Positions 43,308 to 51,156 of a DNA stretch of 64,000 nt are shown here, piece by piece. The position numbers and the translations under genes are program-made. The stretch lies in contig JACKGY010000006.1 in the NCBI GenBank assembly GCA_020639295.1, positions 406,127-470,126 on the forward strand. Reading direction: 5' to 3'. The notes under the pieces were generated by a model. That model did not search any database. It saw only the letters and a list, made by a program, of their open reading frames with translations, and was not told the DNA's origin. The DNA is from Planctomycetota bacterium. Its GTDB lineage: Bacteria > Planctomycetota > GCA-002687715 > DRQF01. How positions within the stretch are numbered: position 1 is the stretch's first letter; the number at the start of each line of letters is the position of its first letter.

Positions 43308-43868
43308 TCAGCCCTGCTCGCGCAGGGTTGCCCGGACACGCATGAGGGCGAAGCCGAGCAGGTTGAGACCGCGCCAGCCGAGCGGATGCTCGGCCAGGGG
43401 GTCGTCGGCGGCGAGGCCGATGCCCCAGATGCGGTCCACCGGGCTGGCCTCGACCAGCAGACGCTCGCCGGTCCGCAGCAGGACCTCGCGCAGCTCCGGA
43501 TGTGCCCGGAACTTGGCCAGGTTGCCGGCCAGGACGATGTCCTCGCGCCGCCGTTCCCAGACCGCGCCGTCGAAGTTCTCGACCAGGCGGCCCAGCTTCT
43601 TGGCCTCGCCCGGATGGGTCACCTCGAGGATGCGTTCCGCGATCTCCTCGTCGTGAAAGAGCAGGGCCTTCGCGTGCATCATGTAGTGCTCGGCGGTCTC
43701 GAAGCGGCGTCCCTCCACCTCGAAGGGCGCGAGGTACCACTGGCTGAAGCACTCGGCGCCGATCCGCGCGGCCCGGGTCTCGTGGCTCCAGAAGAACTGG
43801 AACTTCGGCCGCCATCCCGCCGTCAGGGCGGCGCGCAACGAGGCGAGGTCCCGCGGTTCCCCGGTCAC
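43308..43868 (-). CDS. NADAR-domain protein (YbiA/RibX superfamily)
   Basis: A 186-residue NADAR protein. The family marks are FQFFWSHETRAARIGAECFS near the start, FETAEHYMMHAKALLFHDEE, and the C-terminal DRIWGIGLAADDPLAEHPLG followed by GLNLLG. NADAR enzymes act on ADP-ribose-linked compounds; some remove ADP-ribose from guanine in nucleic acids, others are linked to riboflavin intermediates. The start is a GTG that overlaps the TGA of the upstream membrane protein (GTGA), so the two are translated together. The operon partner suggests a membrane-linked repair or toxin-related role, which is inference. Confidence 0.88.
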   Translation of the reverse strand: MTGEPRDLASLRAALTAGWRPKFQFFWSHETRAARIGAECFSQWYLAPFEVEGRRFETAEHYMMHAKALLFHDEEIAERILEVTHPGEAKKLGRLVENFDGAVWERRREDIVLAGNLAKFRAHPELREVLLRTGERLLVEASPVDRIWGIGLAADDPLAEHPLGWRGLNLLGFALMRVRATLREQG

Positions 43869-44308
43869 GGCCGGCCCTCGCGGAACGGAGCGCGCCACAG
43901 GAACCAGATGAAGTGGAGCCCGGCGACCACCGGCGGCAGGAGGATGACCAGGATGAAGAGCTTGGTGATGCCCAGGAACAAGAAGTACAGCGTCGGCAGG
44001 AGCCCGGCTGCGAGGCCCACCGTCAGCAACCATCGAGGAAGGAGCGGTCGGCTGAACGCGAGCGAGAGGAGGAAGAGGACGACGCTGGCGAGCCCGATAC
44101 CGGATGGAGCGAGAATGACCGTCAGGTCCCAGCCGAACTCGGAATCGGCCGACTCCGAATGGGGCAGGAGAACCCACCAGATCGTGGTCGGGATGGTGAA
44201 GCAGACGACGGCTTCGAGAACGATGAGGGCAAGGGAACCGACGTCGATCACGAAGGGCGACCAGGCACGCGGTTCCTCGCATTCCATCTCTCTCGCCGCT
44301 CTCGGCAT
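43865..44308 (-). CDS. Four-helix membrane protein coupled to NADAR
   Basis: A 147-residue protein. The ATG at 44308 has AGGAGG eight bases upstream; an ATG 17 codons further up adds an extension with no signal. Four hydrophobic helices follow an Arg/Glu-rich N-terminus: VGSLALIVLEAVVCF, SGIGLASVVLFLLSLAF, LLTVGLAAGLLPTLYF and LFILVILLPPVVAGLHFIWF. No family is recognised. The stop overlaps the NADAR start (GTGA). The region upstream (44360-44556) is among the AT-richer stretches of the window. Confidence 0.75.
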   Translation of the reverse strand: MPRAAREMECEEPRAWSPFVIDVGSLALIVLEAVVCFTIPTTIWWVLLPHSESADSEFGWDLTVILAPSGIGLASVVLFLLSLAFSRPLLPRWLLTVGLAAGLLPTLYFLFLGITKLFILVILLPPVVAGLHFIWFLWRAPFREGRP

Positions 44309-44480
44309 CGGTGCTTCCTCCTGCTCCCGCACTCGACCATGTCGCCGCGTCGATGACAAGCGAGAGCCGGGAGCGCCTGCCCGCGGAAACTCCTAAAAAC
44401 CTACTGCATCGATTCTTAAGTCACTTCTTGGAGGCATCGGAAGGACCTCGGGCAGAACCCGATCGAGGTTGAAGGCCACC

Positions 44481-44506
44481 AACAAGATCACCTCACTAAT
44501 CTTGTT
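44481..44506. promoter_or_regulatory. Inverted repeat upstream of the DUF4143-type ATPase gene
   Basis: AACAAGAT and ATCTTGTT (8 bp, 10-base loop) lie 51 bases before the ATPase start in an AT-rich patch. Position and symmetry fit an operator or a leader hairpin. Confidence 0.4.
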
Positions 44507-44556
44507 CGACAAGTCCGACGAAAATAGCATCAGTGGACTGATCTTGGAGTGTCACC

Positions 44557-45996
44557 ATGATCGAGATCTCGAAGGACGACATCCTCACCCGCCTCCGTTT
44601 CGACAACCCCTGGTGGGAGCCGAAGACCGAGGTCTCGGTGGCGCACGAAGACTCTCCTCGGCGAAGCTACTTCGCTCGCTTCCATCACCGCGTCACGAAT
44701 CGAGACCTCCGGCGCGCGACCATCCTCATGGGACCGCGGCGGGTCGGGAAGACGGTCATGGTCCACCACTCGATTCGCGCGCTCATCGACGACGCGATCG
44801 ACCCCAGGCAGATCCTCTACGTCGCCCTCGACACGCCGGTCTACTCCGGCCTCGCGCTGGACCGTCTCGTTTCCTATTTCCTCGAGATTCACGGCCACCG
44901 ACGAGATGCCCCGCTCTTTCTCTACTTCGACGAGATCCAGTATCACCGGGACTGGGAGCTGCACCTGAAGTCCCTGGTGGACTCCTATCCCGAGTATCGT
45001 TTCATCGCTTCCGGTTCGGCGGCCGCGGCCTTGCGCATGAAGAGCAATGAATCCGGTGCCGGCCGCTTCAGCGACTTCTTCCTTCCGCCGCTCTCCTTCG
45101 CCGAGTACCTGCAATTCATCAAGCGGGAGAATGAACTCGTCGTCGCGCCCGAGAAGGAAGAGGAGTGGTTCGGCACGCCGGACATCGAGGCGCTGAACGA
45201 CGAGTTCGTCAACTACATCAACTTCGGCGGCTATCCGGAAGTGGTCTTCTCCCCGACGATCCGGCGGAATCCGGAGCAGTTCATCAAGAACGACATCATC
45301 GACAAGGTTCTCCTGCGGGACCTGCCGAGCCTCTATGGCATCAACGACATCCAGGAGCTGAACCGCCTGTTCACGATGCTCGCCTACAACACCGGCAACG
45401 AGGTCACGCTCGAAGGCCTGTCGCAGTCATCGGGCGTGGCCAAGAACACCATCCGACGTTACCTGGAGTATCTCGAGGCGGCGTTCCTGATCATCCGCAT
45501 CCCACGCATCGACCAGAACGCGCGCCGGTTCAAGCGTGCGATGTCCTTCAAGGTCTACCTGAACAACCCGACCATGCGCACCGCGCTCTTCGGCCATGTC
45601 GATGCCGAGCACCCGGCCATGGGAGCACTCACCGAGACCGCGATCTTCAGCCAGTGGCAGCACGGAAGGCTCTCGAAACTCCACTATGCCCGCTGGAAAG
45701 GCGGCGAGGTGGACATCGTCAACCTGGACCCCCGCGATCAGAAGCCGCTCTGGGCCGTCGAAGTGAAATGGAGCGATCGCCCTCACCAAGTCCACCGTGA
45801 GCTCGACAACTTCGTCTACTTCGCGGAGCGCCATCCGCAGATCAAGAAGCCGCTCCTGGTGACGAGTCGCACCGTCATGGACCGCGATCTCGAACACCGG
45901 GGAGTCCACTTCGAGTTCATCCCCTCGGCGCTCTACGCCTACACGCTGGCAACCAACAGTCATCGCTTCGTCAATCTCTGGGACGACGCCATCTGA
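44557..45996 (+). CDS. AAA ATPase with DUF4143 and nuclease-like C-terminal domain
   Basis: A 479-residue protein. An AAA-family ATPase core occupies residues 45-200 (Walker A GPRRVGKT at 59-66, Walker B FLYFDEIQ with Asp125/Glu126, IASGSAAAALRMKSNESGAG sensor region), followed by DUF4143 (about 205-480: GGYPEVVFSPTI, LSQSSGVAKNTIRRYLEYLE). Near the C-terminus GGEVDIVNL ... LWAVEVKWSD has the ExD-ExK spacing of a PD-(D/E)XK nuclease-like domain, normal for this family. GGAG precedes the ATG. Such genes are frequent in accessory and mobile regions of bacterial chromosomes, but their function is unknown. The flanking DNA is AT-richer than the window average. Confidence 0.85.
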   Translation: MIEISKDDILTRLRFDNPWWEPKTEVSVAHEDSPRRSYFARFHHRVTNRDLRRATILMGPRRVGKTVMVHHSIRALIDDAIDPRQILYVALDTPVYSGLALDRLVSYFLEIHGHRRDAPLFLYFDEIQYHRDWELHLKSLVDSYPEYRFIASGSAAAALRMKSNESGAGRFSDFFLPPLSFAEYLQFIKRENELVVAPEKEEEWFGTPDIEALNDEFVNYINFGGYPEVVFSPTIRRNPEQFIKNDIIDKVLLRDLPSLYGINDIQELNRLFTMLAYNTGNEVTLEGLSQSSGVAKNTIRRYLEYLEAAFLIIRIPRIDQNARRFKRAMSFKVYLNNPTMRTALFGHVDAEHPAMGALTETAIFSQWQHGRLSKLHYARWKGGEVDIVNLDPRDQKPLWAVEVKWSDRPHQVHRELDNFVYFAERHPQIKKPLLVTSRTVMDRDLEHRGVHFEFIPSALYAYTLATNSHRFVNLWDDAI

Positions 45997-46064
45997 GCCG
46001 GAGCCAGATCCGTTCCCGGGACTCGCGCCTGGCGCGTTCCGACCCGACCCGGGACCCGCTCCGT

Positions 46065-46418
46065 TCATGCGCTTCGGGTGTCGAAGTCGATTGCCTGGAT
46101 CAACAGGAGCCTTGCCCGGCCCGCGGTGATCGTGCGATGCGCCAGGCCCCGCGGGACGACCATCATCTGACCGCGACCGAGGTGCTGCCGTTCCCCCTCG
46201 ATCTCCAGCTCGATCTCGCCCTCGAGCACGTAGAAGAGCTCGTCGCTCTGGTCGTGCCGGTGCGGCGCGAAGGCGCCCTCGGTGACGATGACCCGGATCG
46301 CCTGGCCGTTCAGCGTCGCCAGGGTCTCGGGCTCGAAGGGCCGCGGGAGCCGCGCCGCGGCGAGCAAGGGGTCGATGACCCCTGGCGACTCCGGTCGTGA
46401 TCGAGCTTCCGACGTCAT
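46065..46418 (-). CDS. Small cupin-domain protein
   Basis: A 117-residue single cupin. The metal-binding motif is HRHDQSDELFYVLEGEIELE (His-x-His-x5-Glu) with the second motif VPRGLAHRTITAG. The ATG has GAGGAG upstream. Cupins of this size are often sugar-binding, isomerase or small dioxygenase proteins; the substrate is not predictable. A related cupin occurs at 50065-50424 with the same ordering (VAEMNGQEIRIAK, HAHADADELFLVVRGRLRID). Its stop lies 68 bases from the convergent ATPase gene. Confidence 0.85.
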   Translation of the reverse strand: MTSEARSRPESPGVIDPLLAAARLPRPFEPETLATLNGQAIRVIVTEGAFAPHRHDQSDELFYVLEGEIELEIEGERQHLGRGQMMVVPRGLAHRTITAGRARLLLIQAIDFDTRSA

Positions 46419-46764
46419 CGATGCAACTCCTCACTGCCGGGACCATCAGGTCGATGTGGGTCGTTTCCCTGGGGTCCAAGACCCTCCGCGCGGTCCGAGC
46501 CGATCGTATCCACCACCCTTCCGGAAGCCGAGTCCGGCCGGCACCGGGAATCGCTCGGCACCACCGTCGCGGCCCGGCTCGATGGCCCGGCCCTGAGCCG
46601 GGACCAGCGTGAACGGCCGGACTTTTTTGGTCACGACGACCGATTCCGGGGCAGAAACGGAAGACGCGACGAATGCGGGCCCCATCGGGTTCGCCGTCCC
46701 TCGTCATCCTCGCGGTCGCCAAGGTGGCGCACCGCCTCCAGATCCTGTGAGTCGGGAGTCGACC
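46419..46764 (+). other. Intergenic region between divergent cupin and lectin-lipase genes
   Basis: About 345 bases. The frame of the downstream lectin-lipase stays open back to 46609, but the extra residues (GRTFLVTTTDSGAETEDAT) are not secretion-signal-like. A T-run (six Ts at 46623-46628) lacks a clean stem. No gene is supported. Confidence 0.45.
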
Positions 46765-49476
46765 ATGAAAGCGCTCGTCCTCGTCATCCTCCTCCTCGGC
46801 CTGGCCGGCTCGTCGGGCCAGGCCCAGTTCGGTCTCTTCATCGACGACTTCGCCGCCGGTGGCGACTTCCAGCTCAACGGCGACGCCGTGGTGCTCGGGA
46901 GCGGCAACGCCAGCCTGGTACGTCTGGTTCCCGCCGCCTCCATCCGGAGCGGCTCGATCCAGTCGCTGCGCAGCATGTCGATCTCCAGCTTCAGTGCCTA
47001 CTTCGAGTTCCGCATCAGCTCTCCGGGAGGCATGGCCGACACCGAGAACGAGCCCGGCGGGGACGGGCTGGTCTTCATGATCCAGAACCTGGGTCCGCAG
47101 GCCCTGGGCAACCCGGGTCACGGGGTCGGCTACGAGGGCATCGGCTCGAGCGTCGCCATCGAGTTCGACACCTTCTGCAATCCCTGGCTGAATGATCCGA
47201 ACAGCAACCACGTCGGCCTGCTGGCCGGCGGCTCGGTGCTGCATTCGAGCGCCGGCACCACGGCGACGGTCGCGGCCCGATTCGACAACGGCAATCGCTG
47301 GCACGTGTGGATCGATTACGACGCCCAGGTCCTGGAGCTGCGCTGCAGTCAGAGCGGGACACGGCCCGCCCAGGCCCTGCTGACCCGCAACATCGACATC
47401 CCCGCGATCGTCGGCGGCAACTCGGCCTGGGTCGGGATCAGCGCCGCGACCTACAGCGCCTGGGCCGACTTCGACCTCCTGCGCTGGGAGGTGGCACCGC
47501 GCTCGCCGGTGACGATGTTGCCGGCCGAACAGGTCGTGATGCCGGGCCAGAGCTTCCAGACCAGTCTGATCGGACCACCCAACAGCGACTTCGCCATCCT
47601 GGTCGGCAGCCAGCCGACGCGCGCGCCAACGGTCTTCGGCCCGCTCGGCATCGAGCCGGCGTCGATCTTCTACGTCATGGACGGATTCGGCGGCGCCCTG
47701 AACGGCAATCCCTTCCTGCTGCGGACCGATGGCACCGGCCAGGCCGGCATCGTCGGACCGACCGTGCCGGCGAGCCTGGTCGGCGCCAGCCTCTGGGCCC
47801 AGGCCTATCTCTATTCACCGAGCCTGCCCTCCGGCCACGCCTTGAGCACCAACGGCTCGCCCGGCGCCGAGTCGCCGGCCTGCAAGCTGTCGATCGGCTG
47901 CGTGCTGGCCGACCCCGCCAGCGGGCTCGATGTCCTCGACTTCGGTCCGGCCGATCTCAACCCGACCGATCCGAGCCTGCAGACCATGCCGGATGTCCGC
48001 GCGCCGACTCCGGGACTCGTCCCGGTCCTCCACGACCACGACCGCCCGGTCGGTTGGCTGAGGATCGCCAACGCTGCGAACTTCGGCGTCATGTGCCGCG
48101 CCCGCTACGCGGTGTCGTCACCGGATGACCCGAACGTCGCCCTGAACTCGCTGGGGACGCCATTCATGGTGGCCGCCAACACGACCGGCTCCCTCGGCGG
48201 CGGCACGCCCGCGATCACCGAGCACTGGGAAGATGCAGGCGCCGGCTTCCCGGATCTGGTCGCGCTCGCGCCCGGGCGCTACCAGTTGAGTTGTCGGATC
48301 GAGGCCGACTGCTCGGCGACCATGACGAACTTCGTCGATCTCGGCCTCGCGACGACGCGCGACTTCCTGATCTCGGACCAGACGCCGGCGGTCCTCGTTC
48401 ATGGCCTGCTGGGCAATGCCTCCTCCTTCGGCGACCTCGAGGACCTGCTGGAGACCTCCAGCCCGCCGATCCCGACCCGACGGTTCCTCTATTCGAGCCA
48501 GGACGGGACGACCGCCGGTCTCGGCGGCAAGACCGCGGCGCTGGCGGCCTTCCTCCAGGACAGCGGCTACACCGAGGTCGATCTGATCGCCCACAGCATG
48601 GGCGGATTGCTGGCCCGGGCCTACGTCGGCGCGCCCGGGAGCTCGTCCGCGACGCCGCGGCGACTCGTCCTGCTCGGCTGCCCGAACTTCGGCTCGGAGT
48701 ACCTCCTGCGCGACCCCCTCTACCTGGGGACGCTGGCGCAGGGATTCGGCCTGGTCGGCCCTCAGGTGGCGAGAGACCTCCTCGCCGGCAGCGTCTTCGT
48801 CCAGCAGCTCGCCGGGGCCTGGCCCTCCGCGGCGGCCGGCGTCCACGTCTTGAACCTCATCGGCACCGCGGACGGCGACCTCTCGGACGGCATCGTCCGG
48901 GTCGACGAGGCCTACCTGCCCGACCTGCCGAACCTGAACGCGCCGCGCGTCGTCAACGCCTACGTCGCCGAACGCCACGCCGACTGGACCTACCTGCCCT
49001 TCGTCGACCGCATCGCCCACTTCGACTTCGCCACGGGAACGGCGCGGCCGAGCTTCAAGCTGGTCCAGGCCTTCCTGCTGGAGCCCACGACCGAGCCTCT
49101 GGTCGCCATCGCCGGGGCAGTGGCCACTCCCTTCATCCTGCCGCAGATCAAGGGCAGTCCGGCGCCGGTGGCGATGATGGAGGGCACGCTCTGGCTGCCT
49201 CTGGGCGGCTTGGTCCCCGTGTCCTCGCCCGCGAGCATGAACGGTCTCGGCAACCTGTTGTGGAACGCGAATTCCCGGACCCTGGTCTGGGTCGGCATCC
49301 CGGTGGGCAGCTCGGACTCGCTCGATACCGACGGGCAGAATCCGGGGGCGGGCGTCGAGATCCTGCTCGGGTCGAGTGACGTCGCCGGAGCGCGGCTGCG
49401 CATCGCCGACCCGATCGATCTGGGCCCCGGCCAGATCACGGTGGCCACGATCAGCGCCGGCAAGTTCCCCTACTGA
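46765..49476 (+). CDS. Secreted fusion of an L-type lectin domain and an alpha/beta-hydrolase (lipase-like)
   Basis: A 903-residue exported protein. GGGAG precedes the ATG and the signal peptide is ALVLVILLLGLAGSSGQAQ. Residues 25-235 form a legume-lectin-type (L-type) domain with AYFEFRISSPGG, GGDGLVFMIQNLGPQALG and SSVAIEFDTFCNPW, the Ca-binding core. A beta-rich linker follows. Residues 575-800 carry an alpha/beta-hydrolase of the lipase/PGAP1 kind: VLVHGLLGNASSFGDLEDLL, nucleophile Ser611 in AHSMGGLLARAYVG, and LVLLGCPNFGSEYLL. A C-terminal beta-domain (about 820-903) ends the protein. Lectin binding of a glycan coupled to esterase activity on a cell-surface target is the simplest reading, unproven. 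Confidence 0.85.
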   Translation: MKALVLVILLLGLAGSSGQAQFGLFIDDFAAGGDFQLNGDAVVLGSGNASLVRLVPAASIRSGSIQSLRSMSISSFSAYFEFRISSPGGMADTENEPGGDGLVFMIQNLGPQALGNPGHGVGYEGIGSSVAIEFDTFCNPWLNDPNSNHVGLLAGGSVLHSSAGTTATVAARFDNGNRWHVWIDYDAQVLELRCSQSGTRPAQALLTRNIDIPAIVGGNSAWVGISAATYSAWADFDLLRWEVAPRSPVTMLPAEQVVMPGQSFQTSLIGPPNSDFAILVGSQPTRAPTVFGPLGIEPASIFYVMDGFGGALNGNPFLLRTDGTGQAGIVGPTVPASLVGASLWAQAYLYSPSLPSGHALSTNGSPGAESPACKLSIGCVLADPASGLDVLDFGPADLNPTDPSLQTMPDVRAPTPGLVPVLHDHDRPVGWLRIANAANFGVMCRARYAVSSPDDPNVALNSLGTPFMVAANTTGSLGGGTPAITEHWEDAGAGFPDLVALAPGRYQLSCRIEADCSATMTNFVDLGLATTRDFLISDQTPAVLVHGLLGNASSFGDLEDLLETSSPPIPTRRFLYSSQDGTTAGLGGKTAALAAFLQDSGYTEVDLIAHSMGGLLARAYVGAPGSSSATPRRLVLLGCPNFGSEYLLRDPLYLGTLAQGFGLVGPQVARDLLAGSVFVQQLAGAWPSAAAGVHVLNLIGTADGDLSDGIVRVDEAYLPDLPNLNAPRVVNAYVAERHADWTYLPFVDRIAHFDFATGTARPSFKLVQAFLLEPTTEPLVAIAGAVATPFILPQIKGSPAPVAMMEGTLWLPLGGLVPVSSPASMNGLGNLLWNANSRTLVWVGIPVGSSDSLDTDGQNPGAGVEILLGSSDVAGARLRIADPIDLGPGQITVATISAGKFPY

Positions 49477-49549
49477 GCCCCGCGCTCCGGGCCTCGCCCG
49501 TCGATCGCGACCCGACGCCGGGCTCGCGATCGGCGGTCTCGCCGGCGGT

Positions 49550-50065
49550 TCAGGATCGGGCCAGCATGAGGTCGAGGTAGGCCCCCTCGACCAGGGCGGA
49601 GCGATCGATGCCGAGTCGGTCCAGGAGATCCTCGGCCTCGGCGATGCCGACCTCCTCGGGCTCGCCCGCGCGCAGGACGACCTCCAGCTCGAGGAAGTCG
49701 CCGAGGCCCTCGACGCGATCGAGATGGATGCGGGTCCGGCCGCGCGTGAAGAGCATGCGCCGCTTCCGCACCCGGCCGACCTGGCCGTGCGCCTCCTCGA
49801 GCAGCTCCCGCATCGAACGGCAGCTCGTCACCGGACTGATCAGGTAGTGCGAGGTCTTGGGGCCGGCGCGGTCGAGGCGCCGGTAGAAGATGAGCTCGCC
49901 GCGGTCGTCGCCGAGATCGCGGAGCTTCAGCCGACCGTGGCCGCAGTGGAAGAAGGTGTCGTCCTGCTCGATCAGTCCCGACTCCTCGTCGGCGACCGTG
50001 AAGGCCCGCTCGAGCAGGCTTTCCACGCTCTCGATCCTGGCCTTGATCTCGACGTTGCGGGCCAT
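49550..50065 (-). CDS. CYTH-domain protein (class IV adenylate cyclase-like)
   Basis: A 171-residue CYTH (CyaB/ThTPase) protein. The family's hallmark N-terminus is VEIKAR at residues 5-10, the family's cation/phosphate-binding E-I-K, with many basic and acidic residues in LKLRDLGDDRGELIFYRRLD and FLELEVVLRAGEPEE. Members include class IV adenylate cyclases and triphosphatases (thiamine triphosphatase, polyphosphate-like enzymes); triphosphatase activity is the more common outcome. The ATG overlaps the TGA of the cupin gene by one base (TGATG). Confidence 0.87.
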   Translation of the reverse strand: MARNVEIKARIESVESLLERAFTVADEESGLIEQDDTFFHCGHGRLKLRDLGDDRGELIFYRRLDRAGPKTSHYLISPVTSCRSMRELLEEAHGQVGRVRKRRMLFTRGRTRIHLDRVEGLGDFLELEVVLRAGEPEEVGIAEAEDLLDRLGIDRSALVEGAYLDLMLARS

Positions 50066-50424
50066 CAGATGCGCTCCGGTTTGGTCACCGATCTGGGGTC
50101 GTCCGTGTCGCCACCGCTCTTCGTTCCGGCCGGCTCGAAGAGCAGGACCTCGACCTCTTCCGTCGCCACCGGCCGGTGCTCGACGCCGCGAGGCACGACC
50201 AGGAGCTGACCGGGCGCGAGCTCGACCGCATGATCGCGAAAGTCGATCCGCAGTCTACCCCGGACGACGAGAAAGAGCTCGTCGGCGTCGGCATGCGCGT
50301 GCCAGCAGAATTCGCCGAGGAGCTTGGCGATGCGGATCTCCTGGCCGTTCATCTCGGCGACGAGACGGGGCTGCCAGTGATCGCTGAAGAGCGCGAACTT
50401 CGCGGCGAGATCGATGGCCTGCAT
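50065..50424 (-). CDS. Small cupin-domain protein
   Basis: A 119-residue cupin with GEFCWHAHADADELFLVVRG (His-x-His-x5-Glu) and VPRGVEHRPVA, the second conserved motif. Its last base overlaps the start of the CYTH gene, so the two are cotranscribed. Similar to the cupin at 46065-46418 but clearly diverged. A role in sugar or small-carboxylate metabolism is common for the family; nothing in the neighbourhood fixes it. Confidence 0.85.
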   Translation of the reverse strand: MQAIDLAAKFALFSDHWQPRLVAEMNGQEIRIAKLLGEFCWHAHADADELFLVVRGRLRIDFRDHAVELAPGQLLVVPRGVEHRPVATEEVEVLLFEPAGTKSGGDTDDPRSVTKPERI

Positions 50425-50533
50425 GAGGAACTCCGGAACGCTCGACGGAGTCCATGATCACCGATCGCCGCGCCATCGGCCAGGGTCGTCGTGCTCGCCG
50501 CGAAACGAACGGAATCCTCGCTTCGCTCGGGCG

Positions 50534-51097
50534 CTACCAGAACTTCCACCAGGGCCGGGTGCCCGGCCGCGAGGTCGAGGATCGCGGCGCGCGGTCGCCG
50601 AGCGATTCGAGCATCTTCATGGTGTGACCATAGGATGCGATCGCCTGGTCGCGAATCGTCGCCGGGTCGTCGACCAGGCGATCGAGCTGGGGGTCGTAGA
50701 TGCGGAACCCGCCCTCGCGGACGAGGATCTCCAGCACGGTCTCGATCTCCGGCCAGAGTTCCTCGAGAGTCGCGCGATCGTGCCAGTAGGGCAAGGTCAC
50801 CGAGACCTGGTCGGGCTGGAGGACGATCTGGAGACCGTCGCTGACCTTGTCCAGCTCGACGAAACGCTCGTTGGCACGCGCCTCCTCGACGCTGGTGCCA
50901 CGGAGCCGGGCGGTCTCCTGGAAATCGGGAGCGAAGCGGTCGAGACCCGGGACGGCCCGCTGGATGCTTGCCGCGAGGGCATCCATGCGGGCGCGCTGGG
51001 CCGACGTCGGGCTCGAGGCCTCGGCCTCGATGTAGCTCTGGATCTGCTCCGGGCTGGCGCAGTGCTCGGGCGGCAGGAGCGTGAGATCGTAGCTCAT
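50534..51097 (-). CDS. Conserved-looking cytosolic protein, unknown function
   Basis: A 187-residue soluble protein beginning MSYDLTLLPPEHCASPEQIQ, with an acidic helical middle (VVELDKVSDGLQIVL-like ELDKVSDGLQIVLQPDQVSV) and a C-terminus rich in Trp/Arg/Pro (PRSSTSRPGTRPWWKFW). A clear GGAGG ribosome-binding site and good codon bias support it as real. No family could be recognised. It lies just downstream of thiC on the same strand with a 59-base gap, so it may be cotranscribed with it. Confidence 0.8.
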   Translation of the reverse strand: MSYDLTLLPPEHCASPEQIQSYIEAEASSPTSAQRARMDALAASIQRAVPGLDRFAPDFQETARLRGTSVEEARANERFVELDKVSDGLQIVLQPDQVSVTLPYWHDRATLEELWPEIETVLEILVREGGFRIYDPQLDRLVDDPATIRDQAIASYGHTMKMLESLGDRAPRSSTSRPGTRPWWKFW

Positions 51098-51156
51098 GGA
51101 CGCATCCTCCGGGTCGTTCCGGACCGCGGCCGGGCCCGGGGCCCGGCCGGTCGGAT

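Noticed and set aside
46619..46640. Terminator at the T-run near 46623
   Set aside because: No adjacent stable stem directly before the Ts on either strand and no gene end that would need it.
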